NCBI RefSeq assembly: GCF_004364975.1
Contig: NZ_SOBW01000008.1
Location: 248,001 to 312,000, forward strand
DNA length: 64,000 nt
Direction: 5' to 3'
Origin: Gelidibacter sediminis
GTDB lineage: Bacteria > Bacteroidota > Bacteroidia > Flavobacteriales > Flavobacteriaceae
Position numbers and translations under genes: made by a program
Shown: positions 35,213 to 44,875 of the stretch, piece by piece
Position numbering within the stretch: the first letter of the stretch is position 1
Layout of the letters: every line of letters starts with the position of its first letter
The notes under the pieces: generated by a model
Told to the model about the DNA's origin: nothing
The model's database searches: none
Seen by the model: only the letters and a program-made list of their open reading frames with translations

Positions 35213-37375
35213 TTATTTTTTAGGAACAGGGAAACCTCTGTCTCTCATTAAGGCTTCAATCTTAGCATCACGTCCTCTAAACAAACGATATGCTTCTGCT
35301 GGATCCATAGAATTTCTTGGTGCAAATAGATAGTCTACCAATTTCTTGGCTACTTCAGCATCGTAGAAGCCTCCCGGAGCTTCCTTAAAAGCTTCCGAAG
35401 CATCACTAGTTAATACATCAGCCCACATATAGCCATAGTATGCAGTGGCATAACCTTCGCCAGAAAAGACGTGTCCAAAGTGTGGTGTTCTGTGACGCAT
35501 TACCAATTCTTTTGGCATATTAAGTTCTTTTAAGGTTTCACGCTCAAATTTTTCTATATCAATATTCTCAGGATCAGCTAAATGCAATTTCATGTCTATC
35601 AATGCTGAAGCTAAGTATTCTGTAGTGCCAAAGCCTTGGTTAAACGTGGATGCCTTCTTGATTTTTTCAACCAATGATGCTGGGATAGGCTCGCCAGTTT
35701 TGTGGTGTACCAAGAATTGATTGATCACTTCATCCGTAGATAACCAACGCTCTAATAATTGCGATTGGAATTCTGTGTAATCTCTTACGCCACCGTTTAA
35801 GGTTGGGTATTTCACGTTAGAAGAGAAGAAGTGGAGTGCATGTCCAAATTCATGGAAAAATGTAGTAGCATCATCCCATGACACTAAAACAGGCTCGCCC
35901 GGAGCTGGTTTTACGAAGTTGGAATTGTTAGAGGCTAAAACGGTTTCATCTCCATCAAAAGTTGTGTGGCTTCTGTACGTAGTTGCCCAAGCTCCAGAAC
36001 GTTTTCCTTCACGTGCAAACGGGTCTAAATACCATAATCCGATATGTTTTCCTGAATCCTTATCAGTTACTTCCCAAACTTTCACATCGTCATGAAATAC
36101 AGGAACTGATCCTTCAGCAACTGGCGTAAACTCATAGTTGAACAAGCGTCCGGCTGTATAAAATAACGCTTGGGTTAATTTATCAAGTTGAAGGTATTGC
36201 TTTACTTCTTCACTATCTAAATCATATTTTTTCTGACGCACTTTTTCAGCGTAGTAGCGGTAATCCCAAGGTTCAATAGTAATGTTGTCGCCATTGGCAT
36301 TAGCCACAGCTTGCATGTCAGCTACCTCTTCCTTGACTCTTGCAATGGCCGCTGGCCAAACAGCCATCATTAAATCCATTGCATTTTCTGGAGTTTTAGC
36401 CATTCTGTCCTGTAAGCGCCACTCTGCATAATTATCATAGCCCATTAAGCCCACACGTTCTTTGCGGAGTTTTAGGATTTGCGCGATTAGCTCTTTGTTG
36501 TCATATTCGTCACCATTATCACCACGAGAGTAGTAGTTGTTCCATACTTGTTTACGTAACTCACGTTCTGTTGAGTAGGTTAAAAATGGATCCATTGAAG
36601 AACGCGTGTTAGTAATTGCGTATTTTCCATCTTGACCTTTATCTGACGCTATCTTAGCGGCAGATCTCGTAAAAGATTCAGATAAGCCTCCTAATTGTTC
36701 TTTAGTCAGATATGTTACATAGTTCTCTTCGTCGTGCAATACGTTATTTGAAAACTTAGTGTATAGCGAAGATAATTCCTTGTTGATTTCAGCATAGCGC
36801 TTTTTTTTCTCAGCATCCAAGTTGGCGCCGTTCATTTCGAAGCTTTTGTAGGTTAATTCCACTACACGTTGTTGGTCGTCTTCTAAAGGCGTGGTTTGGG
36901 ATGCCTCATAAACAGTTTTAATCCTATTAAATAGTTTCTCGTTTTGAGAAATCTTAGAGTTATATTCAGATAATTTAGGGGCCAATTCTGTTTGAATATC
37001 CCTAAATTCAGGAGATGACATATTGCTGCTTAAAATACCGTAGTAGGTAAACACGCGGTCCAACTCTTTTCCAGAGCGTTCCATGGCAGCAATAGTGTTT
37101 TCAAAAGTTGGAGGTTCTGGGTTGTTGGCAATTTTTTCAATGTCCTTTAAACCAAGTTCCATGCCTTTTTCTACAGCATCCTTAACGTCTTCAACATTCA
37201 TTTTGTCAAACGCAGGTACACCGTCAAATGGCCCTGTCCATTCCTGTAAGAGAATGTTTTCATTTTTAGTCATGGTGGTGTCTTCTTTTTTGTCGTCGTC
37301 TTTACAACTGGTGGTAAAGGCAATGAGTGCACATAAACTCAAGGTTTTAATGTGTCTGAGATTGTGTTTTGTCAT
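35213..37375 (-). CDS. M3 family metallopeptidase (peptidyl-dipeptidase Dcp-like) lipoprotein
   Basis: 720 residues with a lipoprotein signal peptide (FTTSC, then an Asp/Lys-rich linker), so it works outside the cytoplasm. The zinc motif HEFGH lies near residue 507 in FFHEFGHALHFF, and the downstream third ligand region (LERWLSTDEV, ATAYYGYMWADVL) is intact. M3 Dcp enzymes cut dipeptides or short peptides from oligopeptides. Monocistronic, 62 bp downstream of the cyclophilin gene on the same strand, so possibly co-transcribed. Confidence 0.95.
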   Translation of the reverse strand: MTKHNLRHIKTLSLCALIAFTTSCKDDDKKEDTTMTKNENILLQEWTGPFDGVPAFDKMNVEDVKDAVEKGMELGLKDIEKIANNPEPPTFENTIAAMERSGKELDRVFTYYGILSSNMSSPEFRDIQTELAPKLSEYNSKISQNEKLFNRIKTVYEASQTTPLEDDQQRVVELTYKSFEMNGANLDAEKKKRYAEINKELSSLYTKFSNNVLHDEENYVTYLTKEQLGGLSESFTRSAAKIASDKGQDGKYAITNTRSSMDPFLTYSTERELRKQVWNNYYSRGDNGDEYDNKELIAQILKLRKERVGLMGYDNYAEWRLQDRMAKTPENAMDLMMAVWPAAIARVKEEVADMQAVANANGDNITIEPWDYRYYAEKVRQKKYDLDSEEVKQYLQLDKLTQALFYTAGRLFNYEFTPVAEGSVPVFHDDVKVWEVTDKDSGKHIGLWYLDPFAREGKRSGAWATTYRSHTTFDGDETVLASNNSNFVKPAPGEPVLVSWDDATTFFHEFGHALHFFSSNVKYPTLNGGVRDYTEFQSQLLERWLSTDEVINQFLVHHKTGEPIPASLVEKIKKASTFNQGFGTTEYLASALIDMKLHLADPENIDIEKFERETLKELNMPKELVMRHRTPHFGHVFSGEGYATAYYGYMWADVLTSDASEAFKEAPGGFYDAEVAKKLVDYLFAPRNSMDPAEAYRLFRGRDAKIEALMRDRGFPVPKK

Positions 37376-37437
37376 TTGTTATAGTGTTGATTTTTTAAAG
37401 ATTCCAAGATATTGATTTAAAGCCTCAATTTTCTTAA

Positions 37438-38145
37438 TTAATTTATAATTTCCACTTTACGAATGTAAATGTTTTTTAAAGGCCATTCCGAACCATCGGT
37501 CTCTTGTGAGGCAATTTTATCGACGACGTCCATTCCATCAGTTACTCTTCCAAACACGGTATAGTCACCATCCAAATGGTGGGCACCACCTTGTTGTTGC
37601 ACAATGAAAAACTGATATGGTGACGCTAACTTGTATGGGTTCTCAATGGCGCTACTAGGCATGCTAATGGCGCCTCTATTATGTACAAAACCACGATTGG
37701 TATCTGTTGGCAGTAAATACTGTCCTATCTTTCGTCGTTTTTCTGCTATTGCAATATCGTCGCTACTGCCTCCTTGGATGATGAAATTGTTTACAATACG
37801 GTAGAATTGTGTGTTGTCAAAATAACCTTGTTTGGTCAAAAAAATAAAATTAGCACGATGAAACTTGGTTTCGTCGTATAATAAAATATCGATAGTGCCG
37901 AAATCGGTGGTTATACGTACTTTGTTTTCTTTGTGTTTTTTATCGTATTGCAGAAAAAATTCCATCGCATTTTTATCATTGAGTTTTGGATATTCACGCT
38001 GGTTTTTTTTGGGTTCCTTTTTCCGCTCCACAAGGGTTGAAGTGGTTAATGAATCTGCTGATGAATTGTTTTCTTTTTGGCGAGATTGTTTATCTTCACA
38101 ATTAAGAAAAACGAAAAACACGCCAATGAACACTAAAATTCTCAT
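37438..38145 (-). CDS. Cyclophilin-type peptidylprolyl isomerase lipoprotein
   Basis: 235 residues with a short lipoprotein signal (LNC, Cys16). After an acidic, charged linker, the cyclophilin domain covers ~75-230: VRITTDFGTIDILLYDETKFHRANFIFLTKQGYFDNTQFYRIVNNFIIQGG, and FFIVQQQGGAHHLDGDYTVFGRVTDGMDVVDKI-type C-terminus. Assists folding of exported proteins in the periplasm. Its start codon is only 6 bp from the divergent Nudix start. Confidence 0.93.
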   Translation of the reverse strand: MRILVFIGVFFVFLNCEDKQSRQKENNSSADSLTTSTLVERKKEPKKNQREYPKLNDKNAMEFFLQYDKKHKENKVRITTDFGTIDILLYDETKFHRANFIFLTKQGYFDNTQFYRIVNNFIIQGGSSDDIAIAEKRRKIGQYLLPTDTNRGFVHNRGAISMPSSAIENPYKLASPYQFFIVQQQGGAHHLDGDYTVFGRVTDGMDVVDKIASQETDGSEWPLKNIYIRKVEIIN

Positions 38146-38151
38146 GACTAA

Positions 38152-38793
38152 ATGAATTTTGAAATATTTTTAAAATCTATCTCAAAAATAGAACATATTC
38201 CCCTACCGGGGCAAGATTCGCAATTTAAAATGTCGCCCCCATATCGTAATGAATTGATCTTGCAGCAGCGGGAAGCTATGAAAAACTCAAAAAAAGCTGG
38301 GGTTATGGCCTTGTTTTATCCAGATGTTGAAAAAAACACCAAGTTGATATTAATTTTGAGAAAAACTTACAAAGGCGTCCATTCCGCACAAGTTGGGTTT
38401 CCTGGCGGGAAGTTAGAAGCTGAAGATCCGTCATTGGAATATGCCGCGCTGAGGGAAACTTTTGAAGAAGTAGGTGTACCATTGGGGAATATAACAGTTA
38501 TAAAACAAATGACTGAACTGTATATTCCCCCAAGTAATTTTACGGTATATCCTTTCATAGGAATCACAAAAAACACCCCAAAATTCCTTAAACAAGATGA
38601 TGAAGTAGAAGACTTAATTGAGGTGAATTTCAACGACTTTGTTGATGATAATATTGTGTCCTCACAAAAAATTATGACTTCATTACAGCGGGAAGTTGAG
38701 GTGCCGGTTTTTAAATTGAATGGGCATACGGTATGGGGTGCTACGGCCATGATGTTGAGTGAAATAAAAGACTTGTTAAAAACAACGATCTAA
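38152..38793 (+). CDS. Nudix hydrolase, CoA pyrophosphatase type
   Basis: 213 residues. The Nudix box GGKLEAEDPSLEYAALRETFEEVGV is complete with its R-E-x-x-E-E core and has the two-residue-longer spacing and upstream H-S-A-Q-V-G-F-P of the UPF0035/CoA pyrophosphatase group. It splits CoA-type dinucleotides in the cytoplasm. N-terminus MNFEIFLKSISKIEHIPLPG is usual for Bacteroidota members, which supports the start so close to the divergent gene. Confidence 0.92.
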   Translation: MNFEIFLKSISKIEHIPLPGQDSQFKMSPPYRNELILQQREAMKNSKKAGVMALFYPDVEKNTKLILILRKTYKGVHSAQVGFPGGKLEAEDPSLEYAALRETFEEVGVPLGNITVIKQMTELYIPPSNFTVYPFIGITKNTPKFLKQDDEVEDLIEVNFNDFVDDNIVSSQKIMTSLQREVEVPVFKLNGHTVWGATAMMLSEIKDLLKTTI

Positions 38794-38880
38794 GTGGTGG
38801 TTTTTATTAAATTTGTTTTTTGGAATATGCTGTGAAAGCCTTAAAATAGGTTAGTATATTATAATTTGTAATAAAAAATA

Positions 38881-39693
38881 ATGGGATTATTTAAGAAAAA
38901 CCCTTTTGGTCATATACTTATCGTTAAAAAATGGCTTATACGCATATTGGGAGCCATGACACATAGGCGATTTAGAGGTTTTAACGAACTTCAAATTGAC
39001 GGCTCTGAAGTGATTAAAAACTTGCCGGACACCAATGTGCTCTTTATATCCAATCACCAAACCTATTTTGCTGATGTTGTGGCAATGTTTCATGTGTTCA
39101 ACGCAAGTTTGAGCAATCGTGATGACAATATCAAGAATATTGGCTATTTGTGGAATCCTAAATTGAACATTTATTACGTGGCCGCTAAGGAAACCATGAA
39201 ATCTGGATTGTTGCCTAAAATATTGGCCTACGTGGGCTCTATCAGTATTGAACGTACTTGGAGAGCTGAAGGCAAAGAGGTAAATAGACAGGTTAAGATG
39301 AGTGATATTACGGCTATTTCTAAAGCTCTAGATGATGGTTGGGTCATTACCTTTCCGCAAGGCACTACAACACCGTTTAAACCTATTAGAAAGGGCACTG
39401 CTCATATTATAAAGCGCTATAAGCCCATTGTGGTCCCTATTGTTATTGATGGTTTTAGACGTTCTTTTGATAAAAAAGGAATTCGGATCAAGAAAAAAAA
39501 CATTCTTCAGTCTATGGAAATTAAGGCACCATTGGACATAGATTATGAAAACGAAACCATAGAGCAGATTGTTGAGAAAATTGAATATGCCATTGAGCAA
39601 CATCCTTCTTTTTTAAAGGTGATTCCGCAAGAAGAAATTATGGCACAACAGGAATTGAACAAACTGCGTAAATGGAAAGTAGAAGAAGACTAA
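38881..39693 (+). CDS. PlsC-like lysophospholipid acyltransferase
   Basis: 270 residues. Acyltransferase motif I SNHQTYFADVV (N-H-x4-D), motif II region GSISIERTWRAEG, and motif III TFPQGTTTPFKPIRKGTAHI are present. Transfers acyl groups to lysophospholipids at the inner membrane face. 87 bp after the Nudix gene, same strand, perhaps one transcript. Members of this subgroup in Bacteroidota may act on other acceptors such as lipid intermediates. Confidence 0.9.
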   Translation: MGLFKKNPFGHILIVKKWLIRILGAMTHRRFRGFNELQIDGSEVIKNLPDTNVLFISNHQTYFADVVAMFHVFNASLSNRDDNIKNIGYLWNPKLNIYYVAAKETMKSGLLPKILAYVGSISIERTWRAEGKEVNRQVKMSDITAISKALDDGWVITFPQGTTTPFKPIRKGTAHIIKRYKPIVVPIVIDGFRRSFDKKGIRIKKKNILQSMEIKAPLDIDYENETIEQIVEKIEYAIEQHPSFLKVIPQEEIMAQQELNKLRKWKVEED

Positions 39694-39696
39694 AAG

Positions 39697-40344
39697 CTAT
39701 TCTAATAGCTCTAGTTTTTTTAGCTCTTTATAGTTTTTGTTTAACTTTCTCAGTAGCAAGCCATAAATTAACCAATAGAAGAGTAGTAGTACCCCTGCAA
39801 ATATGGCAATTATACCTGCAACAAGCAAGATAATCTTCGCATAAAACATAAAGGCTTCGCCGTTTGCCGCGGCTCTGTGTGCCTTATTTATTAACGCTTG
39901 ATCTTGGTCAAATTCAATATATAATACGGCAGCGAAAGATGCTACCATAAAAAGCAGGTTGAAAAGCACATAATTTTTTACGGTTTTTCGAGTTCTTAAA
40001 ATATTTTCCATTAATACTTTGGCGCTATCTGTGGCTGAGATACGTCTGTAATTGCGGTAAAACAAATAGAAAAAATAGGCTAAAATGATATACCCTAAGA
40101 CGCTTAAGGGTATCAAAAGGTAGTCAGAATCCAATTTGTCAAAATTCTGTGTGCTTTTGGAACCTTTAAAGAAAAGCGCTAAGCTCGTCCATAGCCCAAA
40201 CTCCAGCAAACTTATGATAAGTACCCATTTAACAATTGATGATGATTTTTTGAGAATCATTTTATAAATGGCGTTGGCAGAAACGTGAGGGTACTGAGTG
40301 TCCTCTTTCTTCCAGTGTTTTTTTAATAGTTCTAATTCATCCAT
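39697..40344 (-). CDS. Membrane protein paired with the ECF sigma factor (possible anti-sigma)
   Basis: 215 residues: a cytoplasmic N-terminus (MDELELLKKHWKKEDTQYPHVSANAIYKMI) and four membrane helices (~38-58, ~75-92, ~122-143, ~168-195), then a charged C-terminus. The gene begins 5 bp after the sigma factor gene ends, so co-translation is likely. Such pairings usually mean that the membrane protein controls the sigma factor, but no zinc anti-sigma motif is present, so this is inference. Confidence 0.8.
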   Translation of the reverse strand: MDELELLKKHWKKEDTQYPHVSANAIYKMILKKSSSIVKWVLIISLLEFGLWTSLALFFKGSKSTQNFDKLDSDYLLIPLSVLGYIILAYFFYLFYRNYRRISATDSAKVLMENILRTRKTVKNYVLFNLLFMVASFAAVLYIEFDQDQALINKAHRAAANGEAFMFYAKIILLVAGIIAIFAGVLLLFYWLIYGLLLRKLNKNYKELKKLELLE

Positions 40345-40349
40345 AAGGG

Positions 40350-40844
40350 TTACGGATTTAGTATTGTTCTTAATTTGTTCTTGATCCTGTTCATCTTCAC
40401 TCTAGCATTTACCTCGCTGATCCCCAAGGTTACACTAATTTCTCTATAGTCTTTATCTTCTAAATATAGAAACACAAGAGCTTTTTCAATATCATTCAAT
40501 TGGTGGACGGCGTCATACAATAATTTTAACTGCTGTTCTTCAGTGTCGTCATACTCTTCAGCACTGAGCTTAAATTGATAGGTCTCTAATTCATAAGTGT
40601 TGATAGTGCGCTTTGATTTTCTGTATAAGGTGATGGCGGTATTTAAACCCACACGGTACATCCAAGTGCTAAACTTTGCGTCACCTCGGAACTTAGGATA
40701 AGCTTTCCATAATTGAATGGTGATCTCCTGAAACAAATCATTATGCGCCTCTCTATGGTTTGTATATAGCCTACAAACTTTATGCACAATGTTCTGATGC
40801 TCCTCTAGTAACGCGACAAAATTATGTTCTAATTCGTTGTTCAA
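40350..40844 (-). CDS. ECF-type RNA polymerase sigma factor, TTG start
   Basis: 164 residues. Region 2: DLFQEITIQLWKAYPKFRGDAKFSTWMYRVGLNTAI; region 4: LNDIEKALVFLYLEDKDYREISVTLGISEVNARVKMNRIKNKL with its helix-turn-helix. The reading frame has no ATG before the conserved N-terminus and an in-frame stop lies 9 bp upstream of the TTG, so TTG is the only workable start. Followed by the four-helix membrane protein. Target genes cannot be deduced. Confidence 0.93.
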   Translation of the reverse strand: MNNELEHNFVALLEEHQNIVHKVCRLYTNHREAHNDLFQEITIQLWKAYPKFRGDAKFSTWMYRVGLNTAITLYRKSKRTINTYELETYQFKLSAEEYDDTEEQQLKLLYDAVHQLNDIEKALVFLYLEDKDYREISVTLGISEVNARVKMNRIKNKLRTILNP

Positions 40845-41012
40845 ATCGGGTAGTTAGTTACAAGGTTAGTAGGAAGATGAGGGGTTTTGTTACATTAAAT
40901 AGTATTTATTTTTTTAAAATAAATGCCTGCACATTAATTTAGACTAAAGCTTTAATGGATATGGTTAAAATATCTGATTAATAATGATTTGATTATAAAC
41001 TATAGGTAAAAT

Positions 41013-41681
41013 CTATCGTTGTTTTAATAGGCCTAAAACGATAAAATATTGCGCCAACCCATACGTCAACATGACGAAAATGGATGCAAACGGGATGGCC
41101 ATATAAAATTTATGAAGTGCTAATATACTATCTGAAATGACAAACAAAAGTGCTCCATTAAACACCAATATAAAACTATACTTGGGTACATTATACCGAC
41201 GTAAATAGGATGTAATTACCATGATTAAAATGACGACCATGTAAATTATGACGGGAATCAATAAATCATTCAAACCTTTTTTCAATATAGAAAGAAAACC
41301 AAATGTATATAATGCTAATATGCCAATAAGGACAATTGGATTTATTTTTGGGTTTCTTCTTTTGTAAAATACAACACTATACATTAGATGCGCCATTAAA
41401 AAGGATATCAACCCTAATATGAAATAGAGGTCAGATTGGGTGTCAAATAGTAATAAGATATCTCCTGCCAATGAGAACATGAGAGCCAGTACGGTCAATG
41501 ATTGTGTTTTGGTGCCTAGATGCTTGCTCTGACTTAAAAAATAGAATAAGAGACTTATAAGTAACAACGGTTTGGTAATATGGTGCCAAAACGCCAATGT
41601 CTCTATGGTGCCGCAAATAAGCTCCGCCATTAGAAGAACTGCAAATACAAAGGCAAATTGAGTATCGGGTTTTGAGAGCAT
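41013..41681 (-). CDS. YhhN (lysoplasmalogenase-like, TMEM86) family membrane protein
   Basis: 222 residues with seven or eight membrane helices. Conserved acidic and polar residues of the family are seen in FSLAGDILLLFD, FLMAHLMYSVVFYKR, GALLFVISDSILALHKF and YGLAQYFIVLGLL. Mammalian homologues hydrolyse lysoplasmalogens; bacterial function is not settled. Monocistronic. Confidence 0.9.
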   Translation of the reverse strand: MLSKPDTQFAFVFAVLLMAELICGTIETLAFWHHITKPLLLISLLFYFLSQSKHLGTKTQSLTVLALMFSLAGDILLLFDTQSDLYFILGLISFLMAHLMYSVVFYKRRNPKINPIVLIGILALYTFGFLSILKKGLNDLLIPVIIYMVVILIMVITSYLRRYNVPKYSFILVFNGALLFVISDSILALHKFYMAIPFASIFVMLTYGLAQYFIVLGLLKQR

Positions 41682-41789
41682 GAGCTAGTAATTGATTTGC
41701 GAAAACATGTGTTATAGTTCTTAGAGTATGAATGGAATTCTCGTGAGGTTAAATGGAAGATCAAAACATCCTATACATCTCAAAATTAT

Positions 41790-42872
41790 TTATTCTGCAC
41801 CTGAAGCTTCTTTTGTTCTAAGTTTATCCAATTGTTCCTGCGCCTTCTTTAGTTGCTCTTTGGTAGCCGGTGTTGGCATTTGATGTTTGGCGTCCTCTGG
41901 CTCATAAGTTAGCGCAACGTAATATGGGTAATGATCAGATTCTATTGAGTTGCCAACTCTTAATTCGGCTACTCTGAATTCTGGTGAGACAAATACATGA
42001 TCTAATGGCCATCTGAGTAAAAATTTTGTGGCGTCAAACGTATTGTAAAATCCGCGACCAACCCTTACATCAAGCAACTCGCTGGTAGCTTGAAACAAAA
42101 GTGTTGTTGGAGACCATGCAACATCATTAAAATCGCCAATAACAATGACTGGAATTCTGGAGTTGCGCGCCAATTCAGAAGTCATCATGAGCTCTGCATC
42201 CCGATCAGTGGATAAAGGGTTTTCTTGGGGCATAGGCGGGGTGGGGTGAATGGCGTAAATCTGTGCCAAATCTCCAGAAGGTAATCGCACTTTACTATGG
42301 ATGGACGGAATGGAATCCGTCACCAAAAATTTAACTTCCGGATTTACGAGCTCTAGTTTTGAATACATGAGAATGCCATAAGTGTTTTCTAATGGTAACT
42401 CTACCTTATACATATACTCTGATGATATTGATTGTACAATAGCATTGCGCCAGCGGGTGTTGGCTTCAGTAAATACTATTACATCAGCATCCATCTCATT
42501 TATAATAGCCTTTAATTTATTGTCATTTTCATTTTTCTGCAACACATTAGCAGTAAGAACCTTTATGGCGGAGGTTGAGTTGTTAGTTGTGGCATCTAAG
42601 ACCTGTTTTTTATAAAATGGAGTGTAGGGCGCAATTTTTGAAAATTGAAATATAAAACATGTTATAAGTATAGTTACGAAGGCATAATCTTTCAAATCTT
42701 TAAAATCAAATTTTATATAATACACCAAAATGGCTAGTAATGTGAGAGATGTTAACTGTATATGTGGGAAGTCAAACATCCTAATCCACCAGTAGTCTGC
42801 TGGAATTAGTGGTAAGAGCGTGAGTGCAATAGCAATAATTCCAAATCCGGTTAAAAACTTTTTTAGAGACAT
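41790..42872 (-). CDS. Membrane-anchored endonuclease/exonuclease/phosphatase family protein
   Basis: 360 residues. Two or three N-terminal membrane helices (residues ~5-100) anchor a periplasmic EEP domain with ANVLQKN, FTEANTRW, IGDFNDVAWSP, WPLDHVFVSP and SDHYPY. A short helical tail follows. The family hydrolyses phosphodiesters; substrate unknown. Distinct from the EEP lipoprotein of the glycan operon, which lacks the anchor helices. Confidence 0.9.
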   Translation of the reverse strand: MSLKKFLTGFGIIAIALTLLPLIPADYWWIRMFDFPHIQLTSLTLLAILVYYIKFDFKDLKDYAFVTILITCFIFQFSKIAPYTPFYKKQVLDATTNNSTSAIKVLTANVLQKNENDNKLKAIINEMDADVIVFTEANTRWRNAIVQSISSEYMYKVELPLENTYGILMYSKLELVNPEVKFLVTDSIPSIHSKVRLPSGDLAQIYAIHPTPPMPQENPLSTDRDAELMMTSELARNSRIPVIVIGDFNDVAWSPTTLLFQATSELLDVRVGRGFYNTFDATKFLLRWPLDHVFVSPEFRVAELRVGNSIESDHYPYYVALTYEPEDAKHQMPTPATKEQLKKAQEQLDKLRTKEASGAE

Positions 42873-43012
42873 ACGTTAATTTTGACCTGAAAATAGTTAA
42901 AATTTTAACAAATTAATTGTTATTTATAAAATAATGGATTAGCGTTAATGCTTTTGGTAATAGAAACATTATAATTCTTTTAAAATAAAGAAATTGCAAT
43001 AAACATTTAATT

Positions 43013-43330
43013 ATGAAAACAGCATATCAAAATTGTATTGAAGCCTGCCAAAAATGCTTGGTAGATTGCCAGAACTGTCTTATCGAAATGACTGGTAAGG
43101 AAAGTATGAATGATTGTCCAAAATGTTGTGTAGAATGTATTGATGCCTGCTTGGTGGCCATTAAAATGATGTCAGCCAACAGCAAACATGCTGCTAATTA
43201 TTGTAAACTCTGTGCAGAAATATGTGAATGGTGTGCTGAGCAATGTAGCCAACACGATCATGAACATTGTCAAATTTGCGCAGAATCTTGCAGAAAGTGC
43301 GCTGAAGAATGTAGAAAAATGGCTGCTTAA
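43013..43330 (+). CDS. Four-helix-bundle copper-binding protein (Csp/DUF326-like)
   Basis: 105 residues with 20 cysteines in repeated C-x2-3-C units (CQKCLVDCQNC, CPKCCVECIDAC, CKLCAEICEWCAEQC, CQICAESCRKCAEEC) and a His-rich turn (HDHEHC). This is the pattern of the Csp copper storage proteins, whose helical tube is lined with Cys binding Cu(I). No signal peptide, so cytosolic. Starts 21 bp before the next gene and probably shares its transcript. Confidence 0.92.
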   Translation: MKTAYQNCIEACQKCLVDCQNCLIEMTGKESMNDCPKCCVECIDACLVAIKMMSANSKHAANYCKLCAEICEWCAEQCSQHDHEHCQICAESCRKCAEECRKMAA

Positions 43331-43351
43331 TTTCTGTCTTATAAATAAACT

Positions 43352-44875
43352 ATGGCAATACTCGGTAATATAATCAAAGGTTTCATAGATGTAAAAGAAT
43401 CCTTTTCATCAGAAACAAATCCAATAAAAGAACAGCAGGAAGTCTTAAAAAAGCTTTTGTCAACTGCAAAGGATACGGCATTTGGAAATCACTATGATTT
43501 TCAATCCATATTGAATTCAGAAAATCCTTCCGAAGTCTTTGCTAATACTGTGCCTTACTTTGACTATAATAAGATTCATAATGAGTGGTGGTATCGATTA
43601 CAAGAGGGAGAAGAGAACATTACTTGGCCTGGTCACCCCAATTATTTTGCATTGAGTTCAGGAACCACCGGAAAGTCGAGTAAAAGGATTCCTGTAACAG
43701 ACGCGATGATAGACGCTATTAAACAAACAGGAATTCAACAAGTTTTTGCCTTGAGTAATTTTGATTTTCCTGCAGATTTTTTCGAGAAAGAAATTATGAT
43801 GTTGGGTAGTTCTACCGAGCTTAAAGCGCACAACGATCATTTAGAAGGTGAGATTAGCGGTATTAGTGCCAGTAATATACCTTTCTGGTTTAAATCATAC
43901 TATAAACCAGGTGAAGAAATTGCTAAGATAGACGATTGGGATGCACGTGTACAAAAAATTGCGGAAAATGCTGAAAAATGGGATATTGGAGCGTTAAGTG
44001 GGATTCCTTCATGGATTGAGCTGATGTTACAAAAAGTTATCAGCCATCATAATCTTAACAATATCCACGAAATATGGCCAAATCTTCAAGTGTATACATC
44101 TGGTGGGGTCGCCTTTGGGCCTTACGAAAAAAGTTTTAATGCCTTATTGGCACGACCTATTACGGTAATTGATACTTATTTAGCATCAGAAGGGTTCGTT
44201 GCGTTTCAATCGCGACCAGACACTGATGCCATGAAACTCGTAACTGATGAAGGCATCTATTTTGAATTTGTGCCGTTCAAACCTGAGTACATCAATGAAG
44301 ATGGTTCTCTAATTGAGAATGCGCCGTCTGTAACCCTGGGGAATGTTACTACAAATCAGGATTATGTGTTAATTATGAGTACGGTTAGTGGTGCTTGGCG
44401 TTATGAAATTGGAGACACCATAGCTTTTACTGATGTTGAACGTGCCGAAATTATCATTACAGGTCGTACCAAATTTTTCTTGAACACTGTAGGCTCTCAG
44501 CTCTCAGTAAACAAAATGGATGATGCTATGAAGCATCTTGAAGATCAATTTTCTACCAAAATTCCAGAGTACACCATTTGTGCAAAACGATGCGAAGATG
44601 GCGAATTTTATCATTGTTGGTATATAGGTACAGAAGATGATCTCAATAACGAAGAGATTGCCAATAGCTTAGATATATTTTTAAAAGAAGCCAACAAAAA
44701 TTATAAGGTTGCGCGAAGTAAGGCTTTGAAAGGCGTGAAAGTTACGGCAATTCAGCCTTCAGTATTTCATGAATGGAGTGGTGCCAATAAGAAAAAAGGC
44801 GGTCAGGTAAAAATGGAAAGGGTTATGAAAGAGGACAAGTTTAAAGAGTGGGAAGAATTTGTTAATCAACAATAG
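43352..44875 (+). CDS. GH3-type acyl-acid amido synthetase homologue (GH3 auxin-responsive family)
   Basis: 507 residues. Adenylate-forming fold with ATP motif LSSGTTGKSSKRIPVT, LYTSGGV-like VYTSGGVAFGPYEKSF, and the later YRYEIGDT-like WRYEIGDTIAF and GRTKFFLN. Plant relatives (also called GH3, unrelated to glycoside hydrolase family 3) join amino acids to hormone acids; bacterial members are widespread in Bacteroidota without known substrate. Follows the copper-binding gene by 21 bp; its 3' end overlaps the convergent protease gene by 14 bp. Confidence 0.9.
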   Translation: MAILGNIIKGFIDVKESFSSETNPIKEQQEVLKKLLSTAKDTAFGNHYDFQSILNSENPSEVFANTVPYFDYNKIHNEWWYRLQEGEENITWPGHPNYFALSSGTTGKSSKRIPVTDAMIDAIKQTGIQQVFALSNFDFPADFFEKEIMMLGSSTELKAHNDHLEGEISGISASNIPFWFKSYYKPGEEIAKIDDWDARVQKIAENAEKWDIGALSGIPSWIELMLQKVISHHNLNNIHEIWPNLQVYTSGGVAFGPYEKSFNALLARPITVIDTYLASEGFVAFQSRPDTDAMKLVTDEGIYFEFVPFKPEYINEDGSLIENAPSVTLGNVTTNQDYVLIMSTVSGAWRYEIGDTIAFTDVERAEIIITGRTKFFLNTVGSQLSVNKMDDAMKHLEDQFSTKIPEYTICAKRCEDGEFYHCWYIGTEDDLNNEEIANSLDIFLKEANKNYKVARSKALKGVKVTAIQPSVFHEWSGANKKKGGQVKMERVMKEDKFKEWEEFVNQQ

